This document shows, one piece after another, positions 26,385 to 35,362 of a DNA stretch of 64,000 nucleotides (positions within the stretch are counted from its first letter, which is position 1; each line of letters opens with the position of its first letter). Both the position numbers and the translations under genes were made by a program. This DNA is from Thermobifida halotolerans (GTDB taxonomy: Bacteria > Actinomycetota > Actinomycetes > Streptosporangiales > Streptosporangiaceae). Location: contig NZ_CP063196.1 of NCBI RefSeq assembly GCF_003574835.2, forward strand, positions 5,332,001 through 5,396,000, given 5' to 3'. The notes under the pieces are model-generated. The model had not been told where the DNA came from and made no database searches. It saw only the letters and a program-made list of their open reading frames with translations.

Positions 26385-26476
26385 AAGAGAGCTTTCAAGG
26401 GAGAAGGCGCGTGAAAGCCCGATACGGGGTGTCGTGTACATCACAAGTATCCTGAACTGGGCTTTTATGCTCTCTT
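26385..26476. repeat. Nested inverted repeats between lipid kinase gene and whiB1
   Basis: Outer arms AAGAGAGC (26385-26392) and GCTCTCTT (26469-26476) enclose inner arms AAAGCCC (26414-26420) and GGGCTTT (26459-26465). The outer right arm overlaps the stop codon of the lipid kinase gene. It may serve as its terminator. Confidence 0.4.
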
Positions 26477-27410
26477 AAGCAACTATTCGTAATGCCTTCG
26501 GAATCGACCGGAAGTTGACCTGTTGTCGGTGGCCGAGGTATTCTCCGTCGATCTGAAACGCTCGGGGTCGCCGTGACCGGATGGTGAACTCCTCGCGGTC
26601 GTGCCAGGTGAGGTAACCGCGCCCCCGGGGCGGCACCCCCCGCGCCGAGAACATCTTGCGCAGCACGTTGGCGGTGGTCATCGTGTCCACGCGCGTCAAC
26701 GCGAACACGTCCAACCCCAGGTCGAAACGCGACCGGGGAGTCGGCTGCACCGGGGACGGCCCCGCGTAGGTCCACGGGGTCGTGTTCGTCACCAGGGCGA
26801 AGTACAGGTCCCGCACCGGAAGCCGCCCCGGCATCTGCACGCTCAGCGACGGGTCGCCCCCCACACCGCCCTTGAGGAACAGGTTCAGGGCGATGGCCAC
26901 GTACAGGGCGGGTGTGGCCCGACGGCCGCGCCTCCGCTGTCGTTCCACCTCGTGCACCACGTCGGCGTCCCAGCCGAACCCCGCGCAGAAGGTGAAGTAG
27001 CGTCCCCCCTCGGGGCCGTCGATGTGCCCCAGGTTCACCACGCGCCGCGAACCGGTGTGCAGCGCCTCCAGCATCGCTCCCGTGGCCTCGATCGGGTCGG
27101 CGGGCAGCCCCAGCGCGCGGACGAACACGTTCGCGCTGCCGCCGGGCAGCGCCGCGTAGGCCGGCCGCTGCGCCTCCGGGATCCCGAGCAGTCCGTTGAC
27201 CACCTCGTTGACGGTTCCGTCACCGCCGAAACTGATCACCAGGTCGTAGCCGTCCTCGGCGGCACGCCGGGCCAGCTCCCCGGCGTGGCCGCGATACTCG
27301 GTCGCGGCCGCGTCGAGTTTGATGTCACTGGCGAGCGCACGGACGATCACCTCGCGCGAGCGGGGAGTCATCGTGGTGGCCTGGGGATTCGAGATGAACA
27401 GGGCGCGCAC
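26475..27410 (-). CDS. Diacylglycerol/sphingosine kinase-family lipid kinase
   Basis: A protein of 311 residues of the DAGK/LCB5 catalytic family. The nucleotide-binding motif GGDGTVNEV is at 62-70, followed by LPGGSANVFVRALGLP and a C-terminal beta domain with RRPRAFQIDGEYLG. The family phosphorylates diacylglycerol or other lipids with ATP at the membrane face. Start is GTG 27410. An equivalent gene (Rv3218) lies next to whiB1 in M. tuberculosis. The exact lipid substrate cannot be inferred. Confidence 0.87.
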   Translation of the reverse strand: MRALFISNPQATTMTPRSREVIVRALASDIKLDAAATEYRGHAGELARRAAEDGYDLVISFGGDGTVNEVVNGLLGIPEAQRPAYAALPGGSANVFVRALGLPADPIEATGAMLEALHTGSRRVVNLGHIDGPEGGRYFTFCAGFGWDADVVHEVERQRRRGRRATPALYVAIALNLFLKGGVGGDPSLSVQMPGRLPVRDLYFALVTNTTPWTYAGPSPVQPTPRSRFDLGLDVFALTRVDTMTTANVLRKMFSARGVPPRGRGYLTWHDREEFTIRSRRPRAFQIDGEYLGHRQQVNFRSIPKALRIVA

Positions 27411-27519
27411 TCAGCCAGTCTATTGACTGTGCCTCCTGCCCGGAGCGGACGGGAGGCCCGACCGGGGCGGCCGCAGGTCCCCGGGAGCGGGTCCGTGGCG
27501 GGCGGGTTACAGTGAAGCC

Positions 27520-27921
27520 GTGTCCCGACGACCGATCACCCTTGTCCTCGCCGCCGGCGGCGAAGCGCTGCTCGGGCTGCTGGTGCTCGTCCTGGGCGGC
27601 TACGTCCTGGTCAACACGCTGCTGGGCAACGCGACCGACGCCACCTTCGCGATTCCACTGGCCGTGTTCGCCTTCGGTGGCGGCGCCGTTCTCTGCTACG
27701 TCGCCTGGGGACTGTTCAACCTCAGGGACTGGGCGCGCACCCCGGTGGTGCTCACCCAGATCTTCGGACTGGTGATCGCCTACTACCTGTGGACCAGCGA
27801 GCAGCCCCGGCTCAGTCTGGCTCTGGGGGCGTTCGCGGTCCTCACGCTGGCCCTGGTGCTCGCCCCGCCGACGACCGCCACGCTCTTCCCCGCCGGGGGC
27901 GCGGCCCGACGCGGGAAGTGA
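27520..27921 (+). CDS. Conserved four-segment membrane protein (Rv3217c-like)
   Basis: A protein of 133 residues with four hydrophobic segments (GEALLGLLVLVLGGYVLV, IPLAVFAFGGGAVLCYVAWG, PVVLTQIFGLVIAYYLW, LALGAFAVLTLALVLAPP). It appears to be the counterpart of an actinobacterial integral membrane protein found next to the whiB1-linked lipid kinase gene. Function is unknown. GTG 27520 has no strong ribosome-binding site, so the message may be leaderless or short-leadered. It is divergent from the lipid kinase gene. Confidence 0.72.
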   Translation: MSRRPITLVLAAGGEALLGLLVLVLGGYVLVNTLLGNATDATFAIPLAVFAFGGGAVLCYVAWGLFNLRDWARTPVVLTQIFGLVIAYYLWTSEQPRLSLALGAFAVLTLALVLAPPTTATLFPAGGAARRGK

Positions 27922-27973
27922 CAAGCCCGCGCCACGGACCGATCGCGGGCCGCGACGCGGGCGGGCAGAAGCG

Positions 27974-28777
27974 TCACTCGTCCGTGGTGAGTGCCTGACG
28001 CAGTTGGGCGAGGGTGCGCGCCAGCAGGCGGGACACGTGCATCTGCGAGATACCGAGCTCCGCGGCGATCTGCGACTGGGTCATGTTGCCGAAGAAGCGC
28101 AGCAGCAGGATGCGCTTCTCACGCGGCGGCAACTGCTCCAGAAGCGGTTTGAGCGACTCCCGGTACTCCACCCCCTCCAGGGACTCGTCCACGATGCCCA
28201 GCGAGTCGGCGACCGCGGGCGCGTCCTCGTCACCGTTGTCGGGTGCGTCGAGGGACACGGTGGAGTAGGCGTTGGCCGACTCCAGACCCTCGAGCACCTC
28301 CTCCTCGGTCATCTTGAGGTACTCGGCGAGTTCGGCGACCGTGGGCGCGCGGCCCTGTCGCTGGGACAGTTCACTGACGGCCTTGGTCAGCGAGAGCTTG
28401 AGCTCCTGGAGACGGCGCGGAACCCGCACCGCCCAGCCCTTGTCCCGGAAGTGCCGCTTGATCTCACCGACGATGGTCGGAGTGGCGTAGGTGGAGAACT
28501 CCACCCCGCGGTTCAGGTCGAAGCGGTCGATGGACTTGATCAGCCCGATCGTGGCCACCTGGGTGAGGTCGTCGAGCCACTCGCCCCGGTTGCGGAACCG
28601 CCTGGCGAGATACTCCACCAGTGGAAGATGCAGTTCGACGAGTTCGTCCCGGATGCGCTGGCGCTCCGGAGAGTCCGGGTCGAGTTCCCCCAGACGTTCG
28701 AACAGCTCCCGCGCACGGGCCCGGTCAGGCGTTGAATGCTCCGTTTGCGCCGTCAGAGCGGGCCCCCTTTCACTCAC
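27974..28777 (-). CDS. sigF: SigF/SigB-type RNA polymerase sigma factor
   Basis: A group 3 sigma factor of 267 residues. Region 2 is DDLTQVATIGLIKSIDRFD with RGVEFSTYATPTIVGEIKR, region 3 is KLSLTKAVSELSQRQGRAPT, region 4 is LPPREKRILLLRFFGNMTQS with QIAAELGISQMHVSRLLART. This class controls general stress or sporulation genes in actinobacteria. GTG 28777 overlaps the stop of the anti-sigma gene by four bases (GTGA), indicating coupled synthesis. Paralogues are numerous in this phylum, so the letter F is provisional. Confidence 0.88.
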   Translation of the reverse strand: MSERGPALTAQTEHSTPDRARARELFERLGELDPDSPERQRIRDELVELHLPLVEYLARRFRNRGEWLDDLTQVATIGLIKSIDRFDLNRGVEFSTYATPTIVGEIKRHFRDKGWAVRVPRRLQELKLSLTKAVSELSQRQGRAPTVAELAEYLKMTEEEVLEGLESANAYSTVSLDAPDNGDEDAPAVADSLGIVDESLEGVEYRESLKPLLEQLPPREKRILLLRFFGNMTQSQIAAELGISQMHVSRLLARTLAQLRQALTTDE

Positions 28778-29199
28778 GCCGACTCCACCGGGTCGCGGCG
28801 TTTGTGCAGGACGATGGATACCCGGTCATCGGAGCCGACAACGGCGTCGACGTCACCGGCCAACGCCGAGAGTACGGTCCAGGCGAAGGTGTCACGCGCC
28901 GGTGGTCGGCCGTCCGCGGTCAGCACCGAAACGCTGATGCGCATCCCGTCCCCGGTGAGTTCGAACTCCGTGGTCAGATCTGTACCGGGCAGCGCCTGGG
29001 TGAGGAGCATCGCGCAGGCCTCGTCCACACCGATGCGCAGGTCCTCGATCTCGTCCAGGGTGAAGTCGAGGCGGGCGGCGAGCCCTGCCGTGGCCGTGCG
29101 CAGCACGGACAGGTAGGCGCTGTCGGCGGGCATGCGGACCGTCACCGCATCCCTCACGCCCATGGCATCCGCCGTCGGTACAGCGGTGTCTTCGGTCAC
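28774..29199 (-). CDS. rsbW: RsbW-like anti-sigma factor, degenerate kinase domain
   Basis: A protein of 141 residues of the GHKL/HATPase_c2 fold placed directly upstream of sigF. GTG 29199 follows AAGGAGGGAC. The helix carrying the N-box reads IGVDEACAMLL, where the expected Mg-binding Asn is Met, and no DxGxG box is visible (DGRPPARDTFAWTVLSAL instead). It may thus bind the sigma factor without phosphorylating an antagonist. Binding to the co-encoded sigma factor is inferred from the coupling. A promoter lies at 29240-29268. Confidence 0.82.
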   Translation of the reverse strand: MTEDTAVPTADAMGVRDAVTVRMPADSAYLSVLRTATAGLAARLDFTLDEIEDLRIGVDEACAMLLTQALPGTDLTTEFELTGDGMRISVSVLTADGRPPARDTFAWTVLSALAGDVDAVVGSDDRVSIVLHKRRDPVESA

Positions 29200-29239
29200 G
29201 TCCCTCCTTCGGGAAGCGAGATTGCCGCTTGTAAGCAAT

Positions 29240-29268
29240 CTATCTTGTTCCCCCCGGGTACGTGACAA
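29240..29268 (-). promoter_or_regulatory. Candidate promoter of rsbW-sigF
   Basis: On the minus strand, TTGTCA (29263-29268), a 17-base spacer and AGATAG (29240-29245), about 40 bases before the rsbW start. It looks like a housekeeping-type promoter; no SigF-type GGGTAT box was found. Confidence 0.45.
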
Positions 29269-29342
29269 GTGCGCGCTGATCCGTGTTCCCCACAGCGTGT
29301 GAACAGTGCGGACGACCCGTCCGGTGCGCCGCTTCCGTCGTC

Positions 29343-29825
29343 CTATCCGCCGAGTTCGGCAAGGGCCCGCCCGTCGAGGCGGTAGACGGTCCACTCGTCC
29401 ATGGCGACCGCGCCGAGGGCCCGGTAGAACTCGATGGACGGGGTGTTCCAGTCCAGCACCGACCACTCCAGGCGCGTGTACCCCCGCTCCACGCAGACCC
29501 GGGCCAGCTCGGTCAGCAGAGCCCTGCCGTAGCCGAGCCCCCGGAACTCGGGGCGCACGTAGAGGTCCTCGAGGTAGATGCCGTGGCGTCCGGTCCAGGT
29601 GGAGAAGTTGCGGAACCACAGGGCCATGCCCGCGACCACGGTGGAGCCGTTCTCGGCGGTGTGCTCGGCGACGTGCGCGAAGACCGCGGGATGGGCGCCG
29701 AACAGCGCGGTGGCGAGATCCTCCTCGGTGGCCGTCGCGGCCTCCGGCTCCCTCTCGTACTCCGCCAGATCGCGGACCAGGCGAGTGATGACGGGGACGT
29801 CCTCGGGACGGGCGGGACGGATCAC
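29343..29825 (-). CDS. GNAT family N-acetyltransferase
   Basis: A protein of 160 residues with the GNAT core: IRPARPEDVPVITRLVRDLA at the start, LEDLYVRPEFRGLGYGRALL for acetyl-CoA pyrophosphate binding (R-GLG-G), and WSVLDWNTPSIEFYRALGA. The DWNTPSI stretch recalls diamine acetyltransferases (spermidine/thialysine type), so a polyamine or amino substrate is possible. GTG 29825 was chosen since GAGG lies 6 bases upstream; the frame is open to 29870. It stands alone between rsbW and the amino-acid transporter genes. Confidence 0.82.
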   Translation of the reverse strand: MIRPARPEDVPVITRLVRDLAEYEREPEAATATEEDLATALFGAHPAVFAHVAEHTAENGSTVVAGMALWFRNFSTWTGRHGIYLEDLYVRPEFRGLGYGRALLTELARVCVERGYTRLEWSVLDWNTPSIEFYRALGAVAMDEWTVYRLDGRALAELGG

Positions 29826-29936
29826 GGCGGACCTCACTGGGGACGCGGAAGGGGACGGCTGCCGGTCCACGCTAGCCCGACACCGGACGGGCCGCGGTCG
29901 CGGGGCGGCGTGAGGAGCCCCGCGACCGCGGCCCGC

Positions 29937-30725
29937 TCACAGCACCTTGGACAGAAACGCCCTGGTCCGCTCGTGCTGCGGGGAGCCGAGGACGTCCTCG
30001 GGAGTGCCGCGTTCGACCACGACGCCGCCGTCCATGAAGACGAGCGTGTCGCCGACCTCGCGGGCGAAACCCATCTCGTGCGTCACCACGAGCATGGTCA
30101 TCCCGCCTTCGGCCAGGTCCTTCATCACGTCCAGGACCTCGCCGACCAGTTCGGGGTCGAGCGCGCTGGTGGGCTCGTCGAACAGCATGAGCGACGGGTT
30201 CATCGCCAGCGCCCGGGCGATCGCCACCCGCTGCTGCTGTCCGCCGGACAACTGCTCCGGGTACGAGGCGGCCTTGTCGGCCAGGCCGACCCGCTCCAGC
30301 AGCCCCATCGCGGTCTCCCTGGCCTCGCCCCTGGGCACCCGCTTGACCTGGACCGGCGCCTCCATCACGTTGGCCAGCACCGACATGTGCGGAAACAGGT
30401 TGAACCGCTGGAACACCATGCCGATCTCCCGGCGCTGCGCGGCCACCTCCGACTCGCGTAGTTCGTGGAGCCTGCCGCCCTTCTGTCGGTATCCCATCAA
30501 CTGGCCGTTCACCCACAGGCGGCCGGCGTTGATCTTCTCCAGGTGGTTGACACAGCGCAGGAAGGTGGACTTGCCCGAGCCGGACGGTCCGATCACGCAG
30601 CACACCTCGCCGCGCCGCACCTCCAGGTCGATGCCGCGCAGCACGTGGAGCCGGCCGTAGTGCTTGTGGACGTTGTCGGCCACCACCATGCGGTCGTCAC
30701 CGGGGGGAACACTCTCTGCGACCAT
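29937..30725 (-). CDS. Polar amino-acid ABC importer, ATPase subunit
   Basis: A protein of 262 residues. Walker A is [13 protein letters not shown], the Q-loop [11 protein letters not shown], signature [15 protein letters not shown], Walker [15 protein letters not shown] and the switch His in VVTHEM. These are typical of the GlnQ/GluA group. It is the last gene of a three-gene importer operon; ATG-type start 30725 lies 11 bases after the permease stop. It supplies ATP hydrolysis on the cytosolic side. The amino acid cannot be predicted from this subunit. Confidence 0.93.
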   Translation of the reverse strand: MVAESVPPGDDRMVVADNVHKHYGRLHVLRGIDLEVRRGEVCCVIGPSGSGKSTFLRCVNHLEKINAGRLWVNGQLMGYRQKGGRLHELRESEVAAQRREIGMVFQRFNLFPHMSVLANVMEAPVQVKRVPRGEARETAMGLLERVGLADKAASYPEQLSGGQQQRVAIARALAMNPSLMLFDEPTSALDPELVGEVLDVMKDLAEGGMTMLVVTHEMGFAREVGDTLVFMDGGVVVERGTPEDVLGSPQHERTRAFLSKVL

Positions 30726-30735
30726 CGAACGCGCC

Positions 30736-31701
30736 TCAATTCCTGCCTTGGACCCGCAACAGCTTCACCCCGGCCCGCGCCCGGCGGTCACCCCTGGTGA
30801 AGGAGCGCTCCAGCAGGTGCTGGCCGGCCATGAACACGCTGGTGATCGCCAGGTACCAGAGGCACGCGGCGACCAGCATCGGGAACGGGTCGTAGGTGCG
30901 GTTGCCGATGGCCTGCAACTGGAACCACAGTTCCGTGGTGAGCGGTACGTAGGCGACCAGGGACGTGTCCTTGAGCATCGCCGTCGTCTCGTTGCCGGTC
31001 GGCGGCACGATCACCCGCAGCGCCTGGGGCAGCGTGATCCGGCGCAGCACCGTGAACCTGCGCATGCCCAGCGCCTGGGCGGCCTCGGTCTGTCCGGGGT
31101 CCACCGACTGCAGGCCCGCCCGCACGATCTCGGCCATGTAGGCGCCCTCGGACAGCGCCAGCGCCAGCAGTGCCGCGACGAAGGGGGTGAGCAGGTCACG
31201 GGTGTCGAAGGAGAAGAACCTGGCGTCTGTCTGCAGGCCCAGCAGCGGCATCCAGTAGTGGTCGAACGGCAGGCCGAGGTCGATGCGGTTGTAGAGCACG
31301 CCCAGGTTGCCGAAGAGCACACACAGCACCAGGCGGGGCACCGCCCGGAAGAACCAGGTGTACAGCCAGCCGACCCCGGACAGCACCGGGTTGCCGGACA
31401 GCCGCATGACCGCGACGACGATGCCGATCAGGACGCCGATGAGCATCGCCAGCACGGTCAGGACGAGCGTGGTGCGCACCCCGAGCAGCACCGGCTCGGA
31501 GAACATGTTCTCCACCATGAACGGCCAGTTGAACACCTCGTTGGTGACCAGCATGTGCACGAACATGGCGGCGAGCACCAGGACGGCCCCGGCGGCGACC
31601 CAGCGGCCGGGGTGACGGACCGGTACCGCCCTGATGACGTCGGGGGAACCCGTCCCGGGCGGGGAGACCGCCACCCGGGGCGGGCTGGTTTCCGCGTTCA
31701 C
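30736..31701 (-). CDS. Polar amino-acid ABC importer, permease subunit
   Basis: A protein of 321 residues of the HisM/GlnP type. A cytosolic tail of about 30 residues precedes a first membrane segment ([18 protein letters not shown]); the core has the EAA loop ([20 protein letters not shown]) and segments such as [20 protein letters not shown]. The extra N-terminal segment and 50-residue insertion make it longer than the usual 220 residues, as in some actinobacterial members. Only one permease is encoded, so a homodimer is likely. It lies 9 bases after the binding-protein stop. Confidence 0.9.
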   Translation of the reverse strand: MNAETSPPRVAVSPPGTGSPDVIRAVPVRHPGRWVAAGAVLVLAAMFVHMLVTNEVFNWPFMVENMFSEPVLLGVRTTLVLTVLAMLIGVLIGIVVAVMRLSGNPVLSGVGWLYTWFFRAVPRLVLCVLFGNLGVLYNRIDLGLPFDHYWMPLLGLQTDARFFSFDTRDLLTPFVAALLALALSEGAYMAEIVRAGLQSVDPGQTEAAQALGMRRFTVLRRITLPQALRVIVPPTGNETTAMLKDTSLVAYVPLTTELWFQLQAIGNRTYDPFPMLVAACLWYLAITSVFMAGQHLLERSFTRGDRRARAGVKLLRVQGRN

Positions 31702-31710
31702 GACAGACCG

Positions 31711-32670
31711 CTACTCCACGTCCGGGTTGACTTCGGGGGTCTCGATGCCGCCGCCCTGGATGCCCCACTCGGCGAGGATCTCGTCGTAGGTGCCGTCCTC
31801 CATGACGGCGGCGAAACCGGCCCGGATCACCTCGGCCAGTTCGGTGTCCTCCTTGGGAACCACCACGCCGTAGGGCGCGGCCTCGTACTGCTCCCCGTAG
31901 GTCTCCAGTTCCTGGCCGGTCTGCTCGATCGCGTAGGCGGCCACCGGGAGGTCGGCCAGGCTGGCGTCGCTCTGCCCGGACACCACCGACGAGGTCGCCT
32001 GGGTCTGGCTCTCGAACTGCTGGATCTCGATGGGCTCCTTGCCCTCTTCGACGCACCTGTCGTTGCGCGCCTGGATGTCGTCCACCTGGATGGTTCCGAC
32101 CTGCACCGCGATCCGCTTGCCGCAGGCGTCGTCGGGGTCGACGCCCTCGGGGTTGCCCGCGAGGCCGAACCACTGGGTGCCCACGACGAGGTAGCTCACC
32201 ATGGTCACGTTCTCCAGCCGCTCGGCGGTGATCGTGAACGAGGAGACCCCGACGTCGTACTTGCCGGAGTCCACCCCGGTGATGATGGAGTCGAACGGAG
32301 CGGACTGCCAGTCGGTCTCCAGCCCGAGCTTGCCCGCGACGGCGTCGAACAGTTCCACGTCGAAGCCGATGACGGTCTGGCCGTCGGTGTCGAGGAACTC
32401 GGCGGGCGGGTACTCGCTGTCCACACCGATGGTGATGACGCCGTCCTCCGCGATCTCGTCGGGGACCATCGCGGCGAGCTCCTCGTCGACCGCGACGGCC
32501 GGCGCGTCCTCGGGCTCGGCGGCCTCCTCCTCGGCACCGCCCCCGCAGGCGCTCAGGGCCAGCACGGCCGCCACCGGCAACACCGCCAGGTGGGGCAGGC
32601 GCCTGCGGGAAACGGGGTGCTCCGGGGCCTCGGCTGCCTCAGACCCCGTCGGGGGCCACAGGTCCTTCAC
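31711..32670 (-). CDS. Polar amino-acid ABC importer, substrate-binding lipoprotein
   Basis: A protein of 319 residues. A lipoprotein signal peptide ends in LALSACGGG with lipidated Cys42; a twin-Arg-like SRRRLPHLA precedes it. The mature part is a family 3 solute-binding protein: GVITIGVDSEYPPAEF, GFDVELFDAVAGKLG and YDVGVSSFTITAERLENV. GTG 32670 has AGGAGG 8 bases upstream. First gene of the importer operon. The SFTIT motif instead of SxTxT with R is ordinary for this class; ligand is probably a polar or acidic amino acid, not further resolved. Confidence 0.9.
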   Translation of the reverse strand: MKDLWPPTGSEAAEAPEHPVSRRRLPHLAVLPVAAVLALSACGGGAEEEAAEPEDAPAVAVDEELAAMVPDEIAEDGVITIGVDSEYPPAEFLDTDGQTVIGFDVELFDAVAGKLGLETDWQSAPFDSIITGVDSGKYDVGVSSFTITAERLENVTMVSYLVVGTQWFGLAGNPEGVDPDDACGKRIAVQVGTIQVDDIQARNDRCVEEGKEPIEIQQFESQTQATSSVVSGQSDASLADLPVAAYAIEQTGQELETYGEQYEAAPYGVVVPKEDTELAEVIRAGFAAVMEDGTYDEILAEWGIQGGGIETPEVNPDVE

Positions 32671-33032
32671 GTCGGTTTCCTCCTTTGAGGTGGACCGGCT
32701 GTCGGTGAGCCGGTTCGTCGCATGCGAGAGCTTGTTGGGCTCCTCGCGTGAAATCTCATGTTGTGGTCGACAGTCAGCATCGTCGCCCTCCGGGCATGGG
32801 ACTGCGGTCACTGTTGTGAGATGATTGGATAACGGGTCACCCCCCGTACCGCTGGCAGCGCTTCCGTACAACCGCTGCGGAGAGTCAGGAAGCCGCAACC
32901 GGTCTCAGCCGACCGGTGTGGACAGTTCCCAACACCGCACACCCGACCCTCTCCGCTCGCTGCTTCCCACCGCACAGTCGTTCCCCCCTCGAAGCCGAGG
33001 GGACGCGCACGGATTCACTGAGGGGTTTTCAC
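32671..33032. other. Divergent intergenic region, importer operon and malic enzyme
   Basis: This 362-base interval must contain promoters for both directions. A 7-bp inverted repeat (ACCGGCT and AGCCGGT) lies near 32693-32713, close to the importer start. I found no T-box, riboswitch-like fold, or small gene. Confidence 0.4.
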
Positions 33033-34211
33033 GTGACCAGCGATCACCATTCCCGGCTCGACGCCGATCCCGCGTTCGCTCTGCACCGCGGCGGCAAGCT
33101 GGAAGTCCACTCGACCGTCGAGGTCAACGACCACGAGGGCCTGGCCCTGGCCTACACGCCGGGCGTGGCACGGGTCTGCAGCGCCATCGCCGACCACCCG
33201 GAGCTGGTGGACGCCTACACCTGGAAGAGCAAGGTCGTCGCTGTGGTCACCGACGGCACCGCCGTGCTGGGGTTGGGGGACATCGGCCCCGAGGCCTCCC
33301 TGCCCGTGATGGAGGGCAAGTCGCTGCTGTTCAAGCAGTTCGCCGGAGTCGACTCGGTGCCGATCGCGCTGGCCTGCACCGACGTCGACGAGGTGGTCGA
33401 GACGGTGGCCCGCATGGCACCGTCCTTCGGTGGGATCAACCTGGAGGACATCTCCGCTCCCCGCTGCTTCGAGATCGAGCGGCGGCTGCGGGAACGCCTC
33501 GACATCCCGGTCTTCCACGACGACCAGCACGGCACCGCCATCGTGGCGCTGGCCGCGCTGCGCAACGCGGCCCGGGTGACCGGACGGGAGCTCGGCGACC
33601 TGCGGGCCGTCGTGTCCGGGGCCGGAGCGTCGGGCATCGCGGTCTCGCGCATGCTGATCAAGGGCGGTATCGGCGACATCGCGGTGGCCGACAGCAAGGG
33701 CATCATCTACGGGGGGCGGGCGGGCCTCAACGAGCACAAGGCCGCGCTCGCCGCCGTCAGCAACAGGGCCGGGCTCCAGGGCTCCATCGAGTCCGCGCTG
33801 GCCGGAGCCGACGTGTTCGTCGGCCTGTCCGCGGGCGAGGTGCCCGAGGAGGTCGTCGCCACGATGGCCGACAACGCCATCATCTGCGCCATGGCCAACC
33901 CCAACCCCGAGGTCCACCCCGACGTCGCCCGCAAGTACGCGGCGGTCGTGGCCACCGGGCGCAGCGACTTCCCCAACCAGATCAACAACGTGCTGGCGTT
34001 CCCGGGTGTCTTCCGCGGCGCCATGGAGGTGCGCGCCACGGACATCACCGAGAACATGAAGCTCGCGGCGGCCAACGCACTGGCCGACCTGGTCGGCGAC
34101 GACCTCGCGCCCGACTACATCATTCCCAGTCCGTTCGACGAGCGGGTCGTCCCGGCGGTCTCCTCGGCCGTCGCCGACCAGGCCCGCGAGGACGGGGTCG
34201 CCCGGGCGTGA
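33033..34211 (+). CDS. NAD(P)-dependent malic enzyme
   Basis: A protein of 392 residues that oxidatively decarboxylates malate to pyruvate. It shows [53 protein letters not shown] (metal site), and the Rossmann motif [14 protein letters not shown]. It belongs to the short bacterial type, without the phosphotransacetylase-like C-terminal domain. GTG 33033 has GAGGGG 7 bases upstream; the frame is open further upstream to 32916 without a better signal. Cofactor specificity is not visible. It links the TCA cycle to pyruvate and ends at a strong terminator. Confidence 0.93.
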   Translation: MTSDHHSRLDADPAFALHRGGKLEVHSTVEVNDHEGLALAYTPGVARVCSAIADHPELVDAYTWKSKVVAVVTDGTAVLGLGDIGPEASLPVMEGKSLLFKQFAGVDSVPIALACTDVDEVVETVARMAPSFGGINLEDISAPRCFEIERRLRERLDIPVFHDDQHGTAIVALAALRNAARVTGRELGDLRAVVSGAGASGIAVSRMLIKGGIGDIAVADSKGIIYGGRAGLNEHKAALAAVSNRAGLQGSIESALAGADVFVGLSAGEVPEEVVATMADNAIICAMANPNPEVHPDVARKYAAVVATGRSDFPNQINNVLAFPGVFRGAMEVRATDITENMKLAAANALADLVGDDLAPDYIIPSPFDERVVPAVSSAVADQAREDGVARA

Positions 34212-34231
34212 CCGGATCGACGCGGTGAGGC

Positions 34232-34269
34232 GGTCGGCCCGGAACGGGATCTCCCGTTCCGGGCCGACC
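34232..34269. terminator. Terminator after malic enzyme gene
   Basis: A nearly uninterrupted 18-bp inverted repeat (34232-34249 with 34252-34269), 20 bases after the stop. The centre is only two bases, so the real loop must open a pair or two. It may serve both directions. Confidence 0.7.
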
Positions 34270-34336
34270 ACTGTCACGGGTGGAACACGGTCGGATCACG
34301 GTACGGAGAAGGCGGGCTGCCCGCCGCCGCGCCCCG

Positions 34337-35236
34337 TCACTCCTCCGGATCGGGGGGCGGGGCCAGCGCCCGCATCCGCTCCTCGCGCTCGGTCAGCAGG
34401 AGCCGCGTCTCCACCGGATGCAGCGCGGCGGTGCGCAGGTGCTCGAAGGCGACCGTGTAGGTCCGCACCTCCTTGGCCTTCTCGATGTAGAGGCTGCTGG
34501 TCAAGTTCTCCAGGTGCACCAGGCGCGGCGCGTAGACCTCGGGCTCGCTGAACTCCAGGATGTCGAACGCGCCGTCCAGTCCGGGGTGCGCGCCCCGGCC
34601 GAACGGCAGGATCTGCAGGGTGATGTGCGGCAGTTCGCTCATCCGGATGAGGTGCCGCAACTGGTCGGCCATGGTCGTCGGGTCGCCGACGACGCGGTGG
34701 ACGGTCGCCTCGTCCAGTACCATCCACACGTTCGGCGGGTCCTCCCGGGCCAGGATCTCCTGGCGGCGCATCCGCAGCTCCACCCGGCGGCTGATCTCGT
34801 GCGGTTCGACCGGTGCGGGGTGCGCCTCCAGCAGGGCCTGGGCGTACTCCCTGGTCTGGAAGAGTCCGGGAACCAGTTGCCCGTGGTAGAACCGCAGCGC
34901 GCACGCCTCCGGTTCCAGGCCGAGGTAGACGTCGAACCGCTCCGGGATCACGTCGCCGTACACGTGCCACCAGCCGCGGCGGCGTGACTCGCGGGCGAGC
35001 AGGACCAGCGCCTGGCGGATTCCGGGATCGTCGACCCCGTACAGTTCCAGCAGGTCCCGGATGTCGTCGGAGTTGCTCGACACCTGGCCGCGTTCGATCC
35101 GGGAGAGTTTGCTGCCCGACCACGACATCCGCGCGGCGGCCTCCTCCCCGGTGAAACCGGCCTTCTCCCGCAGGCGGCGCAGCTCCACACCCAGACGGCG
35201 CCGCCGAGCGGTGGGACTGTTGTAGCCAGCGGCCAC
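34337..35236 (-). CDS. Scr1/DUF5753-type helix-turn-helix regulator
   Basis: A protein of 299 residues. An N-terminal XRE helix-turn-helix (LGVELRRLREKAGFTGEEAA then SWSGSKLSRIERGQVS) is followed by a DUF5753 domain (YHGQLVPGLFQTREYAQALL, LDEATVHRVVGDPTTMADQL, QILPFGRGAHPGLDGAFDIL). Such proteins are abundant in Streptomyces-like bacteria and usually pair with a small DUF397 protein; none was found here. GTG 35236 lies 6 bases after AAGGAG. Targets unknown; developmental control is commonly proposed. Confidence 0.87.
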   Translation of the reverse strand: MAAGYNSPTARRRRLGVELRRLREKAGFTGEEAAARMSWSGSKLSRIERGQVSSNSDDIRDLLELYGVDDPGIRQALVLLARESRRRGWWHVYGDVIPERFDVYLGLEPEACALRFYHGQLVPGLFQTREYAQALLEAHPAPVEPHEISRRVELRMRRQEILAREDPPNVWMVLDEATVHRVVGDPTTMADQLRHLIRMSELPHITLQILPFGRGAHPGLDGAFDILEFSEPEVYAPRLVHLENLTSSLYIEKAKEVRTYTVAFEHLRTAALHPVETRLLLTEREERMRALAPPPDPEE

Positions 35237-35325
35237 CACGATCTCCTTCTCGCCGGGACATCTCGGGGACCAGAAAAGGCTAGTACACAGCGGGAGGAGA
35301 AAGATCAACACGGCCCCGGCCCCCT

Positions 35326-35361
35326 CCCCGGGGCCGAGGCGTTCGGGAGACGGCCCCGGGG
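35326..35361 (-). terminator. Terminator after PadR gene
   Basis: A 10-bp perfect G+C stem (35326-35335 with 35352-35361) lies directly after the PadR stop on the minus strand. Confidence 0.5.
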
Positions 35362-35362
35362 G

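Larger units (their letters stand above)
26134..26474. other. whiB1 upstream region with several repeats
   Basis: This 341-base interval contains a palindrome overlapping the whiB1 ribosome-binding site (26144-26156), a Crp-type site (26175-26190), a second weaker Crp-like sequence (26430-26445), and nested inverted repeats (26385-26476). No coding frame is convincing. Confidence 0.5.

Noticed and set aside
30664-32688. Plus-strand frame opposite the amino-acid importer operon
   Set aside because: Antisense shadow of three clear transporter genes.
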